Shown piece after piece: positions 26,878 to 36,084 of a stretch of 64,000 bases of DNA. The notes under the pieces were generated by a model. The model saw only the letters and a list, made by a program, of their open reading frames with translations, ran no database searches and had not been told where the DNA came from. The translations under genes were made by a program, and so were the position numbers. Positions within the stretch are counted from its first letter, which is position 1, and each line of letters opens with the position of its first letter. Source of the stretch: Bradyrhizobium canariense (GTDB lineage: Bacteria; Pseudomonadota; Alphaproteobacteria; Rhizobiales; Xanthobacteraceae). The stretch lies in the NCBI RefSeq assembly GCF_019402665.1, contig NZ_VSST01000020.1:248001-312000 (forward strand), written 5' to 3'.

Positions 26878-29379
26878 TCACGCAGCGCAGACGGCTGCTC
26901 CGGCATCTCGCAGCAGCATTTTCGCGATGCTGGATGCAGGCATCGGCCGGCTGAAATAGTAGCCTTGCGTTTCGGCGCAGCCGTCTTCACGCAGGATGTC
27001 CAGCTGCTCCCTCGTTTCGACGCCTTCGGCGGTCGTGGTCTTGCTCAAGCTGACTGCGAAACGAACCACTGCTCGCGCGAGATGTTGCGCCTCTGCCCTC
27101 GCGCTGGTCAGTTCGCTGACGAAGCTGCGGTCGATTTTGATCTTGTCGAACGGGAATCTTTGCAGAAAGCTCAGAGAAGAATAGCCGGTGCCGAAATCGT
27201 CCAGGGCGATTCGCACACGGAGTTGGCGCAGCTGACCGAGGGCCTCGAATACAGCTTCGCTGTCATGCATGATCGCTGTCTCCGTAACTTCGAGCTCGAG
27301 CCTGTGCGGCGCCACACCCGAACTCGCCAGCGCGCTGACAACGACCGGCACAAGCTCCTTGCTCCTGAATTGAGCGGGAGACAGGTTGATCGCGATGCTG
27401 AGATCGACAGGCCATTTTGCGGCTTCCGCACAGGCCGTCCTCAGGACCCATTCCCCCAGCGGCACGATCAGGCCGGTCTCTTCCGCAAGCGGGATGAATT
27501 CGCCCGGCATGACCAGACCTCGCTGCGGGTGATGCCAGCGCAGCAGGGCCTCGAAGCCCCTGGTCTTACCGGTCGCGGCGTCGATGAATGGCTGGTAATA
27601 GAGCTCGAATTGACCGCCGGCAAGCGCATCGCGCAAGTCGCGCTCCAGATTCCGTCGCGCATGCATGATCTCGTCGAGTTCCGGCTCGAAGAAACGGAAT
27701 GCGCCACGTCCACCATTCTTGGCCGAGTAGAGGGCGAGATCGGCGCTCTTCATGATCGCGTCGGGATCATTGCCGTCACGCGGCGCGATGGCAATGCCGA
27801 TGCTGGTGCCTACGGTGACCCGGTGATCGCCGAGGTCGAAGGGTTTGCAAAGCGCCTTTCTGATGTTCTCGGCGAGGGTCGCGGCCTCCACGGCCGGGCT
27901 GGTCACGTAGTCGATCACCGCGAACTCGTCCCCGCCCAGTCGGGCGATCAACGCCGTTTCCGTGGTGCATTCGCGCAAACGCGCCGCGACGGCGCGCAGC
28001 AGGGAATCGCCCGCCGGATGTCCAAGCGTGTCATTGACTTCCTTGAAGCGATCGAGGTCAAGCATGAGCACGGCAAGATCAAGACCACCATTGCGCGTAA
28101 CTGCAATGGCATGCTCCATCCGCTCTCTGAGCAGCACCCGATTTGGCAGGTCGGTCAACGCATCGTGTTGCGCCATATGGGTGATTTTGGCCTCGGACCG
28201 GCGTTGCTCCGTAACATCAAGATGCGTGGCCACCCATCCGCCGCCGGGCATCGGCTGTCGCGTCACGCAGATCAACCGACCATCCGCAAACTCGTCGATC
28301 CTGCTCGAGACTGTGTCGAACGGCAACGCAGCCAGTCTCGAGATGTATTGCCCGGCAGCGCCCTCGCTCGTATCGCCCTTGAGGATGCCGTTCACAACGC
28401 GGTGCTTGATGATGTCGACGTGCGGCGTCCCCGTCTTCAGCAGTTCCGGCGGCAGCCGATAGAGCAGGGCATAGCGCTCGTTGCAGACGACGAGCCGCTT
28501 CTCCGTGTCAAACATGCAAAGGCCCTCGACCATGTTGTTGATGGCCGTGTCGAGCCTGATCTTCTGGTCCTGGATTTCCTTTTGCGAATCTTCCACCTGT
28601 TGCCTGGCAAACGAAAGCTGAGTGATAACTTCCTCGAATCGGCTGGTTCTGGTCGCAAGCCGGCGATCCGCCAGCACGCCCACAAAACTCATCCCGAGCA
28701 CCGACAGGGCCACGCCCGCGATTGCCACGGCGAGGAAGCCGGGAGAAAGCGACAGGGTGTCGCTTGCCAGCGTCGGGTCTGGAACGATCTGTACCGCCCC
28801 CATAGCTGTGAAATGATGCGACACGATGGCGAGCGTCAGCAGCAGCGCCGCAGCGAAGGTCCCCCACCTGTCCTTGCGACCCAGGGCGACCGCAAGTGCG
28901 GCGTAGCCTAGGACCATGCCGAGGGCGATCGAGATGAGCACCAGCTCCGGCGACCAGGTCACGCGACCAGGCACTTCGAGGGCCGACATGCCCAGATAGT
29001 GCATGCTCGCAATACCGCCGCCGATGATGCCGCCACCGGCAGCCGCGCGCCAGCGGCCGGGGCTGCCGACGGCAACGCCAAAACCTGCCGACGTCAGGAT
29101 CATCGCTGCGGCGAGCGACAAAGCTGTCAGCGTGATGGCGTAACCGGTCGAGACGCCGGGCTCGTAGGCAAGCATTGCCACAAAATGCGTTGCCCAGATT
29201 CCATAACCGATGGCGGCGCCGGCGATCGCAATCCAGATCAGTCGCGTCCAGGCGCGCGATGCGTTCGCTCGATGAAAGATGCTGACGGCTACAATGCTTG
29301 CGGCGAAGCAAACCAGACCGGCGAGCATGACAAGCCGCCAATCGTGCTCTGCCGTGAGGCAGGTAAAAACGCGGAACAT
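26878..29379 (-). CDS. MHYT-PAS-GGDEF-EAL signalling protein
   Basis: An 833-residue membrane protein that could make or break cyclic di-GMP. The N-terminal MHYT sensor (about 1-240) has seven hydrophobic segments with HFVAM, MHYLGM and HHFTAMG motifs; this domain is thought to sense oxygen or NO through copper. A coiled-coil and a PAS-like domain follow (about 245-395). The GGDEF domain keeps an intact RLGGDEF active site. The EAL domain keeps FEALLRW, DDFGTGYSSL and KIDRSFV, so both activities may be present. The ATG at 29379 follows GAGGGAGG. It converges with the LON-domain gene. Confidence 0.93.
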   Translation of the reverse strand: MFRVFTCLTAEHDWRLVMLAGLVCFAASIVAVSIFHRANASRAWTRLIWIAIAGAAIGYGIWATHFVAMLAYEPGVSTGYAITLTALSLAAAMILTSAGFGVAVGSPGRWRAAAGGGIIGGGIASMHYLGMSALEVPGRVTWSPELVLISIALGMVLGYAALAVALGRKDRWGTFAAALLLTLAIVSHHFTAMGAVQIVPDPTLASDTLSLSPGFLAVAIAGVALSVLGMSFVGVLADRRLATRTSRFEEVITQLSFARQQVEDSQKEIQDQKIRLDTAINNMVEGLCMFDTEKRLVVCNERYALLYRLPPELLKTGTPHVDIIKHRVVNGILKGDTSEGAAGQYISRLAALPFDTVSSRIDEFADGRLICVTRQPMPGGGWVATHLDVTEQRRSEAKITHMAQHDALTDLPNRVLLRERMEHAIAVTRNGGLDLAVLMLDLDRFKEVNDTLGHPAGDSLLRAVAARLRECTTETALIARLGGDEFAVIDYVTSPAVEAATLAENIRKALCKPFDLGDHRVTVGTSIGIAIAPRDGNDPDAIMKSADLALYSAKNGGRGAFRFFEPELDEIMHARRNLERDLRDALAGGQFELYYQPFIDAATGKTRGFEALLRWHHPQRGLVMPGEFIPLAEETGLIVPLGEWVLRTACAEAAKWPVDLSIAINLSPAQFRSKELVPVVVSALASSGVAPHRLELEVTETAIMHDSEAVFEALGQLRQLRVRIALDDFGTGYSSLSFLQRFPFDKIKIDRSFVSELTSARAEAQHLARAVVRFAVSLSKTTTAEGVETREQLDILREDGCAETQGYYFSRPMPASSIAKMLLRDAGAAVCAA

Positions 29380-29600
29380 CGAAATCGCCTCCCTCGTCAA
29401 TAAGCTCGACGATTGATCCGATTGGCTTTGGTCACGTTAATTTCTTGCAATGCCCGGTTGCATGCCTATCGGGAGGTAAACCCAACCTCGACAATGGCGC
29501 CGTTTGGCGGTAGCCGGTGCGGGCGAAGGACTTAATTCTCGTGGAACCACGGGTTTAGGCGGGCCCAAGGCTCCATCCGCTTGAATTAACCCGGTGCTGC

Positions 29601-30215
29601 TTAGAGGTGCCCGCGGATTCGTTTGCGGCCGGTGATCATCGCGCGGATCAGGTTCTCGCGCTGGAGACGCCCCATCAACAGCACGCCCAGGACGTGCAGC
29701 ACGACCAGGACGATGACCGCGTCGGATGAATAGTGGTGGGTGTCCTCGATCCACCAGACGCCGAAGAAAGTGACGGTCACCGACATCGCGCCTGATATCG
29801 TCGAGACCGCGAGCGAGACCAGCAGCGCCACCAGCATCAACGTGCCGGCGGGATTGAGCCCGATATAGCGGCCGGTGATGCCGCGGCGCAGATTCCAGAG
29901 ATAGCGTGGCGCGGCCCGAAGCCTGATGCCGACCATGCGGAAGCGCGAATAGCGGCTTCCCCAAAGACCCCAGACCAGACGGAACGCAAGAAGCCCGAGC
30001 ACGGTATAGCCGATGATGCGGTGAAGTCCGTCATAGACGGTGGGCGTGAACCACGCGGCCAGGACGCAAGCCGCGAGCGCCCAGTGCCAGAGCCGCAACG
30101 GGAGGTCCCAGACCGCGACTGTCCGCGAAGCGGCTCGATCCGCGGGGGTCCGGTTGGACCCCCCGCGTACTTGCGGTACCGTTTCATCGATCAAGCGAGG
30201 ACCACCCTCAGGCAT
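29601..30215 (-). CDS. Cytochrome b561 domain protein
   Basis: A 204-residue membrane protein with the di-heme cytochrome b561/Ni-hydrogenase b-type fold. After a polar N-terminus (about 1-30) come four to five hydrophobic segments. Heme-ligand histidines are likely in the first segment (PLRLWHWALA), the second (GLHRIIGYTVLG) and the fourth (VVLHVLGVLLMG). It passes electrons across the membrane between quinol and a soluble partner. The upstream gene, on the same strand, encodes a small PepSY protein. The 200 bases after the stop hold no gene. Confidence 0.85.
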   Translation of the reverse strand: MPEGGPRLIDETVPQVRGGSNRTPADRAASRTVAVWDLPLRLWHWALAACVLAAWFTPTVYDGLHRIIGYTVLGLLAFRLVWGLWGSRYSRFRMVGIRLRAAPRYLWNLRRGITGRYIGLNPAGTLMLVALLVSLAVSTISGAMSVTVTFFGVWWIEDTHHYSSDAVIVLVVLHVLGVLLMGRLQRENLIRAMITGRKRIRGHL

Positions 30216-30257
30216 GACTTTGCGCAGACCATTTGCGCGCAGACCATCTCGCGCGGT

Positions 30258-30536
30258 CTACTTCGCAATCGTGTGCTTCAGGCTGAGATCTTCGGGGCTG
30301 TAGAACAGCTCGTAAAGCTTGCCTTCCTTGACGCCGTAAACCTCGTAGCACGAGCCTTCGATCTTTGAGCGCCGCACCTCGTAGCCGAGCGTCTTGGCCT
30401 TGGCTTCGGCTTCGCTCGCCGGCTTCCACGACGCCTTGTCGAGCTTGGTGCAGTCCTTGAAACCATCGGCCAAGGCTGCCGATCCCATGCCAATCCCGAT
30501 CGTCAATGCAACGGCAGCAACACGAATAACCTTCAC
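30258..30536 (-). CDS. PepSY-domain periplasmic protein
   Basis: A 92-residue exported protein. A signal peptide covers about 1-24 (KVIRVAAVALTIG... to ALADG). The mature part is one PepSY domain with the usual SWKPASEAEAKAKTLGYEVRRSKIEGSCYEVYG run and a C-terminal LYELFYSPEDL. Two cysteines could form a disulfide. The GTG at 30536 is preceded by GAGGAG with 5-6 bases spacing. The pairing with a cytochrome b561 gene 42 bases downstream suggests joint expression. PepSY domains are often partners of redox membrane proteins; the role is unknown. Confidence 0.75.
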   Translation of the reverse strand: MKVIRVAAVALTIGIGMGSAALADGFKDCTKLDKASWKPASEAEAKAKTLGYEVRRSKIEGSCYEVYGVKEGKLYELFYSPEDLSLKHTIAK

Positions 30537-30754
30537 GAACGTCTCCTCTTCTGTCGTGGGCGCTACGCCTGAGGCGAAGCGGGACCGAAGGAAGCAAAGC
30601 ACATGATGAAGTCAATGCGGTTCAGAAGCAGTTGGCTTTAGAGTTATTCTAACGATCCGAAAAAGCTCAGCGCTCTCCGTATGCAGCGCGTGTTTACAGC
30701 GACACTGCGGCCTTACGTCTCACGGTTTGATGGCAAGCAGATCGGGCGCGCCGC

Positions 30755-31105
30755 TCAGTAGCCGGCAACCGCCATCGCGACGACGGCACTTAGCGCCATC
30801 CATCCAAAATGCCGGCCGCGCGTGGCCCATGCGTTGGCGAAAGCAGCGAAGCCGAACACGCCGGCCATGGTGACGACGATCCAGTGGCGCGCCGGCTCCG
30901 ATTGCATCCAGGGCGCCGCGATCAGGAGCGCACCTCCGCCGATCCAGGCGACGGTCGAGGCCTGCCACACCAGGCGGATCAGGGTGCGGAGCCGTTCCGG
31001 CTCTATGCGGGCGCGGGCAAAGACCTTGGTCTCGCCGAGAATGCCGTGAATGAGGGCCACGGCAATGGTCACGACCCCGGCGCACTGGAGCAAGAGATCA
31101 CGCAT
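30755..31105 (-). CDS. Small four-helix membrane protein, unknown function
   Basis: A 116-residue protein with four hydrophobic segments, the first of them LLLQCAGVVTIAVALIHGILG and the last MALSAVVAMAVAGY. Conserved-looking features are the first-segment HGILGETKVF and the basic loop RARIEPERLRTLIRL. I do not recognise a named family with confidence. It is transcribed divergently from a TetR regulator, with two near-identical operators between them, so it is probably that regulator's target. Confidence 0.7.
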   Translation of the reverse strand: MRDLLLQCAGVVTIAVALIHGILGETKVFARARIEPERLRTLIRLVWQASTVAWIGGGALLIAAPWMQSEPARHWIVVTMAGVFGFAAFANAWATRGRHFGWMALSAVVAMAVAGY

Positions 31106-31130
31106 CGTCAAAGCTCCCTGCAAATTTCGT

Positions 31131-31193
31131 CCATACAGTTGTGTATGGTGAGATAGGCGCTGGCCTGCCGGCTGTCAATACACTAGTGTATGG
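31131..31193. promoter_or_regulatory. Two TetR-type operators in the divergent promoter
   Basis: Two near-identical palindromes lie between the membrane-protein gene and the TetR gene. Site 1 at 31131-31148 reads CCATACA, four bases, TGTATGG. Site 2 at 31176-31193 reads CAATACA, four bases, TGTATGG. Their centres are 45 bases apart. Each is the size and symmetry expected of a TetR dimer site. Site 1 is nearer the membrane-protein gene and site 2 lies 20 bases before the TetR start, so both genes are probably repressed. Confidence 0.85.
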
Positions 31194-31212
31194 TTTGCAT
31201 CCGGAATCCGAC

Positions 31213-31743
31213 ATGGCAGAACAGCTGAACGCCGACGACTGGATCAAACGGGGCCTGAAGGCGCTAGCGAGAGACGGCTTCACCGCGCTGAAGGCCGATC
31301 CGCTGGCGAAAGCCATGGGGGTCTCGCGCGGCAGCTTCTATTGGCATTTCGCCGATCTCGGCGCGTTCCATGCTGCACTTTTGAAGCGCTGGCGCGAGAT
31401 CGCGGCCGAGCAGATCATCGCCGATGTCGAGGCGGACAGCGGCGAGCCGCTGAAAGCGCTGCTGCGCAGGACTTTTGGCGCGCGGCTCGACCTCGAGCGC
31501 GCGGTGCGGAACTGGGCGGCTTTCGATGCGGCGGCACAAACGGCGGTGCGTGCCATCGACCGGCGCAGGCTCGACTATATCGAAGAGCTGCTGAGGAAGC
31601 GCGGGTTCGAGGCGGCGACAGCGCGAGCCCGCGCGCAAATCCTGTACTGGACTTTTCTCGGCTTCGCCCTGTCGGGCCCGCCATCGCCGGCCGCGCGGCT
31701 CGAGGGCCTGCTCGACGAGATTCTGCGGATGGTTTCGGCTTGA
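31213..31743 (+). CDS. TetR/AcrR family transcriptional regulator
   Basis: A 176-residue regulator. The N-terminal DNA-binding domain (about 8-55) has the helix-turn-helix LAKAMGVSRGSFYWHF, an almost textbook TetR signature. The C-terminal ligand domain is helical and unlike any I can name. It probably represses itself and the divergent membrane-protein gene through the two operators. The inducer is unknown. The ATG at 31213 is chosen because the helix-turn-helix then begins at the expected distance. Confidence 0.92.
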   Translation: MAEQLNADDWIKRGLKALARDGFTALKADPLAKAMGVSRGSFYWHFADLGAFHAALLKRWREIAAEQIIADVEADSGEPLKALLRRTFGARLDLERAVRNWAAFDAAAQTAVRAIDRRRLDYIEELLRKRGFEAATARARAQILYWTFLGFALSGPPSPAARLEGLLDEILRMVSA

Positions 31744-31803
31744 GCGACGCGATGGGCTGCTACGATTTTTTATGCTAGAGGCAACCGACCGCCGGAGACC
31801 CCC

Positions 31804-32001
31804 ATGAACGCGCCTACCGAACGCCCCGAAGCCAGCGTCGATCCCAAATTGCTGGAGATTTTGGTCTGCCCGCTGACCAAGGGCCCGCTGGAGTTCGATT
31901 CTGCAAAGCAGGAGCTGATCTCGCGCAGCGCCAAGCTCGCCTATCCGATCCGCGACGGCATTCCGATCATGCTGCCGGAAGAGGCTCGCAAGATCGATTG
32001 A
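31804..32001 (+). CDS. Trm112 family protein
   Basis: A 65-residue protein matching the Trm112/UPF0434 family. It contains [17 protein letters not shown] near residue 16 and the C-terminal [18 protein letters not shown]. Eukaryotic Trm112 is a partner of methyltransferases; bacterial ones are usually next to lipid or tRNA genes. Only one cysteine of the metal-binding set is visible, so zinc binding is doubtful. The gene is complete and follows the TetR gene at 60 bases. Confidence 0.9.
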   Translation: MNAPTERPEASVDPKLLEILVCPLTKGPLEFDSAKQELISRSAKLAYPIRDGIPIMLPEEARKID

Positions 32002-32054
32002 GAGACTTGTGGCCCGTTGGTCGTTTGGCGCGATGACCGCGCCACACCCCAGGT

Positions 32055-32215
32055 GTCGTCCTGGCCTAGTGCGCAATTGCGCACGGGGGCCGGGACCCAT
32101 AACCACCGAATTGGGTTGTTGCGCGAGCTGGTCACTCCGAGTCTTCGCAAAACTATTGCTGCGGCGTATGGGTCCCGGATCTGTGCGCGCTTGAGGCGCG
32201 CTTGTCCGGGACGAC
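32055..32215. repeat. Palindromic repeat, family C (diverged copy)
   Basis: The outer ends GTCGTCC...GGGACGAC and the ACCCAT...ATGGGT inner arms match family C, but the hairpins inside each arm differ (they contain TGCGCAATTGCGCA and GCGCGCTTGAGGCGCGC). It lies between Trm112 and the convergent ubiH-like gene, where a two-way terminator would fit. Confidence 0.75.
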
Positions 32216-32224
32216 AGGAAAAAA

Positions 32225-33445
32225 CTACAGCGCCTCGCCCTTCAGCAACCGCGGTATCTCACCGGTCAGACCCGCGGCCTGGCGGATGAACAGGTTCTTC
32301 AGCGGCGGGGCGCGGTCGACGAGGCCGAGGCCGATGTCGCGCACCGTGCGCAACAGCGTCGACTGGTTGGAGAACAGGAAGTTCAGCGAGTTGGTGGCAA
32401 CGCCCATGGCCATCGTGTCGAAGCGGCGCCAGCGCTGGTAACGTTCGAGCACGTCGGCGGCGCCGATATCAATGCCGAGCCGCGCGGCATCGACCACGAC
32501 CTCGGCCAGTGCGGCGACGTCCTTCAGTCCCATGTTGAGACCCTGGCCCGCGATGGGGTGGATGACGTGGGCGGAATCGCCGACAAGCGCGAGGCGCTGG
32601 GCAATGAAGGAGCGTGCGACGAAATAGGACAGCGGAAACGCGCGCGGCTTGTCGAGCGCCTTCACCTCGCCGAGATGCAGGCCGAAGCGCTGCTCGAGCT
32701 CGCCGTGAAATTCCTCATCGCTCAACGCAATGATACGCGCGGCTTCGCTGCGGCGCTCGGTCCAGACCAGCGAGGAGCGCTTGCCCGAAAGCGGCAGGAT
32801 CGCGAACGGGCCCGCCGGCAGAAAATGCTCTTCGGCGCGGCCTTCATGATCGCGATCATGGCCGACGGTGACGACGATGCCGGATTGATCGTATTCCCAG
32901 CCATGGGTGGCGATGCCGGCGCGCTCGCGCAGTTTCGACTTCGCGCCGTCGGCCGCAACCAGGAGGCTCGCCGCAATGACGCTGCCGTCGCCGAGCGTCA
33001 CATCGATGCCCTCGGCTCGCGCGTCGTAAGACGACACGGTGGTCGCGCGGAGATCAATGCCCTCGGCCTCGGCGCGGACCACCAGCGCATCGATCAGGCG
33101 GCGGTTCTCGACCATATGCGCGAAGGGCTCGCCCGGCGCGACATCGCCGGCAAAGTTGAGGAACGCCGGACGGGTGGCGTCTTCCAGCTTGGAATCGGTG
33201 ACGACCATGTCGAGGATGGGCTGCGCCTCGCCCTTGACGTCATCCCAGGCGCCGATCGCCTCGAACAGGCGGCGGCAGGCGGCCACGATCGCAGTCGCGC
33301 GCGGGTCCCGGCTCGGACGTGTGGAGAGCGCGGGGTCGGCGACGATGACGGGGATCTCGGGGCCGAGTCCCTGGCGCAACGCCACAGCCAGCGCCAGGCC
33401 CGCAAACGCGCCGCCACCGATGACAATGCTACCCTGTACCGACAT
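32225..33445 (-). CDS. UbiH/UbiF-family FAD monooxygenase, ubiquinone ring hydroxylase
   Basis: A 406-residue flavoprotein hydroxylase of the UbiH/Coq6 family, which adds oxygen to the ubiquinone ring. The FAD motif is GGGAFAGLALAVAL near residue 10. The second motif is VAADGAKSKLRERAG near 175 and the third is LVGDSAHVIHPIAGQGLNMG near 290. It is a typical length. The genome position is not with other ubi genes, which is common. Which ring position it hydroxylates cannot be read from sequence. ATG at 33445 preferred; an upstream ATG at 33514 would overlap the tesB promoter. Confidence 0.88.
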   Translation of the reverse strand: MSVQGSIVIGGGAFAGLALAVALRQGLGPEIPVIVADPALSTRPSRDPRATAIVAACRRLFEAIGAWDDVKGEAQPILDMVVTDSKLEDATRPAFLNFAGDVAPGEPFAHMVENRRLIDALVVRAEAEGIDLRATTVSSYDARAEGIDVTLGDGSVIAASLLVAADGAKSKLRERAGIATHGWEYDQSGIVVTVGHDRDHEGRAEEHFLPAGPFAILPLSGKRSSLVWTERRSEAARIIALSDEEFHGELEQRFGLHLGEVKALDKPRAFPLSYFVARSFIAQRLALVGDSAHVIHPIAGQGLNMGLKDVAALAEVVVDAARLGIDIGAADVLERYQRWRRFDTMAMGVATNSLNFLFSNQSTLLRTVRDIGLGLVDRAPPLKNLFIRQAAGLTGEIPRLLKGEAL

Positions 33446-33583
33446 ATCCAATTCCCGGCTAAATCCTGGCCTTGCTAGCAGACTTGAGGTGGGCGAAACA
33501 GTGCGGTGAAACAAGGGCGGAAAGCCCCCATTGTGTCATTCCGGAGCAGCGAAGCCGGGGCGGCAAGGCGAAAGCTGAATTCC

Positions 33584-34447
33584 ATGTCCAAGAGCCTGAT
33601 CGACCTCATCTCGATCCTCGACCTCGAACAGCTCGAGGTGAATCTGTTCCGCGGCAACAGTCCGAAGACCAGCTGGCAACGGGTGTTCGGCGGCCAGGTG
33701 ATCGGGCAGGCGATGGTTGCAGCGTGCCGCACCGTAGAGGGCAGGCTGCCGCATTCGCTGCATTGCTATTTCGTCCTGCCGGGCGATCCGCAGATCCCGA
33801 TCATCTACCAGGTCGAGCGCCTGCGCGACGGCAAGAGCTACTCGACGCGACGCGTCACCGCGATTCAGCACGGCAACGCGATCTTCTCGATCATGGTGTC
33901 GTTCCATGCCGAGGAAGAGAGCGCGTTCGATCACCAGGACAAGATGCCCGACGTGCCGCGGCCGGAAAAGCTGACGGCGGAGGAGGTCGCGAAGCAGCCG
34001 ATGTTCAAGGAGATGCCGGAGTTCATCCGCCGCTACTATGAATCCGACCGTCCGATCGAGCTGCGCCCGGTCGAGCTCGGCCGCTATTTCGGCCAAAAGA
34101 TCGAGGACGGCCGCATCCATGTCTGGATCAAGACCGCGGCAACGCTGCCGGACGATCCGGCGCTGCACATGTGCGCGCTGGCCTACGCGTCCGACTTCTC
34201 GCTGCTCGACGCGATCATGGCGCGCTACGGCCGCACCCTGTTCGACAAGCGCATGATGCCGGCGAGCCTCGACCACGCGATGTGGTTTCACCGGCCGTTC
34301 CGCGCCGACGAATGGCTGCTCTACGCACAGGATTCGCCAAGCGCCCGAAGCGGCCGCGGCTTGACCCGCGGCTCGATCTTCAAGCCCGACGGCACGCTGG
34401 TGGCCTCCGTCGCGCAAGAAGGCTCGGTGCGCGAACGGAAAGCCTGA
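33584..34447 (+). CDS. tesB: Acyl-CoA thioesterase II
   Basis: A 287-residue double hot-dog thioesterase that hydrolyses medium and long acyl-CoAs. Conserved blocks are WQRVFGGQVIGQAM near residue 31, FHRPFRADEWLLY with the aspartate, and the C-terminal GLTRGSIFKPDGTLVASVAQEG, where Thr and Gln complete the Asp-Thr-Gln set of TesB. The ATG at 33584 follows GGCGAAAGC rather than a strong ribosome site. It converges with the GYF-domain gene over an inverted repeat. Confidence 0.95.
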   Translation: MSKSLIDLISILDLEQLEVNLFRGNSPKTSWQRVFGGQVIGQAMVAACRTVEGRLPHSLHCYFVLPGDPQIPIIYQVERLRDGKSYSTRRVTAIQHGNAIFSIMVSFHAEEESAFDHQDKMPDVPRPEKLTAEEVAKQPMFKEMPEFIRRYYESDRPIELRPVELGRYFGQKIEDGRIHVWIKTAATLPDDPALHMCALAYASDFSLLDAIMARYGRTLFDKRMMPASLDHAMWFHRPFRADEWLLYAQDSPSARSGRGLTRGSIFKPDGTLVASVAQEGSVRERKA

Positions 34448-34483
34448 GAGGCATAAGCACGATCGATCGCGCTTATGCCTCTC
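34446..34483. terminator. Inverted repeat between convergent genes
   Basis: A perfect 13-base inverted repeat, GAGAGGCATAAGC and GCTTATGCCTCTC, with a 12-base spacer, begins at the tesB stop codon and ends four bases before the stop of the convergent GYF-domain gene. It lacks a clear T-run but is placed to end both transcripts. Confidence 0.6.
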
Positions 34484-34487
34484 GAGA

Positions 34488-35378
34488 TCAGGTCCGGAGC
34501 GATCCTCGCGGAGCCAGGACGGTCTCCGACGCGAACCAGTTCATGATCCAGCGATACACCCACGGGATCGGGATGATGAAGCCGCAAAGGAATGCAGCCA
34601 CGATGCCCCGCCAGAGAATCCCGAGACCGCTGCCGTTGAAGACGATCTCGCGCCGCGTGCCTTCGATGCTGCGGCAGAACCAGCGCATTTGAGCCGCGGC
34701 GACCCAGGCCCAGCCGATGATGGTGATGATGGAGATCGCAAACAGCAGGCTCCAGCCGACATAGGCCCAGACCGTGCCGGTGAAGCTCAGGCCGAGCGGC
34801 TGCCCGTTGGAGGCGAGGTTCGCGACCATCCATTTGATCAGGAGCCAGTAGAGAACGATCTGGGCGATGAACAGCAAATTGCTCAGCAAGGGGACGCCGA
34901 TCAACCCGATCACGATCGCCAGAACGATGAAGCCGAAATACCAGGGCACCAGCGCCATCGCATTGCCGGTGAAGCTGAGATTGGGCCGTCCGGGGACCTT
35001 CACGCAGGACACGATCCATTTCGTGTACCAGACGAACACCCACGGCACCGGGATGATGAAGCACATGCCGATCAGCATCACGATGCTGCGCCAGGTGAAC
35101 TCGAGGATGCCGAAATCGACCGCCAGCGATCCTCCGCCGCCACCGCCGCCGTAGCCTCCGGAGCCCATCATCGGCGGGCCGCCAGCCGGCATCATCGGAG
35201 GCGCACCGCCGCCGCTGATCAGGCCAGGGATTTCGGCCGCCTTCTGCCAGCCGGCCATGCCCTCCGACCACACCAGCGTATCGGGGCGCACGACTCCCTG
35301 GGCGACGAGGTCGCGGAATTGCCCTTCCTGGTAGGGCCCCTGCTGCTTGCCCTCGGATGCGTAGAACCAACTCGCCAT
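34488..35378 (-). CDS. GYF-domain membrane protein, DUF898-like
   Basis: A 296-residue protein. The N-terminal 55 residues form a GYF_2-type domain (WFYASEGKQQGPYQEGQFRD; later WSEGMAGWQKAAEIP). A glycine/proline/methionine-rich linker follows (about 56-85, GGGAPPMMPAGGPPMMG and seven Gly). The rest has about six membrane segments in a duplicated pattern: two stretches share FIIPVPWVFVWYTKWIVS-like and FIIPIPWVYRWIMNWF sequence, each preceded by an NLSFTG- or FNGSG-like turn, as in DUF898. GYF domains bind proline-rich peptides. The function is unknown. Confidence 0.75.
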   Translation of the reverse strand: MASWFYASEGKQQGPYQEGQFRDLVAQGVVRPDTLVWSEGMAGWQKAAEIPGLISGGGAPPMMPAGGPPMMGSGGYGGGGGGGSLAVDFGILEFTWRSIVMLIGMCFIIPVPWVFVWYTKWIVSCVKVPGRPNLSFTGNAMALVPWYFGFIVLAIVIGLIGVPLLSNLLFIAQIVLYWLLIKWMVANLASNGQPLGLSFTGTVWAYVGWSLLFAISIITIIGWAWVAAAQMRWFCRSIEGTRREIVFNGSGLGILWRGIVAAFLCGFIIPIPWVYRWIMNWFASETVLAPRGSLRT

Positions 35379-35956
<578 letters not shown>

Positions 35957-36084
35957 ATTCTTGTTTTGACGCGTTTTCCGTACGCGAACCGGTATCCACT
36001 TCGCTCGAAAACGCTCTTCTTCTTCGATCGCACCGGGCAACGGCGCCACGGCGTGCGACGCAATCAATAGCTGGGGGAAACGAC

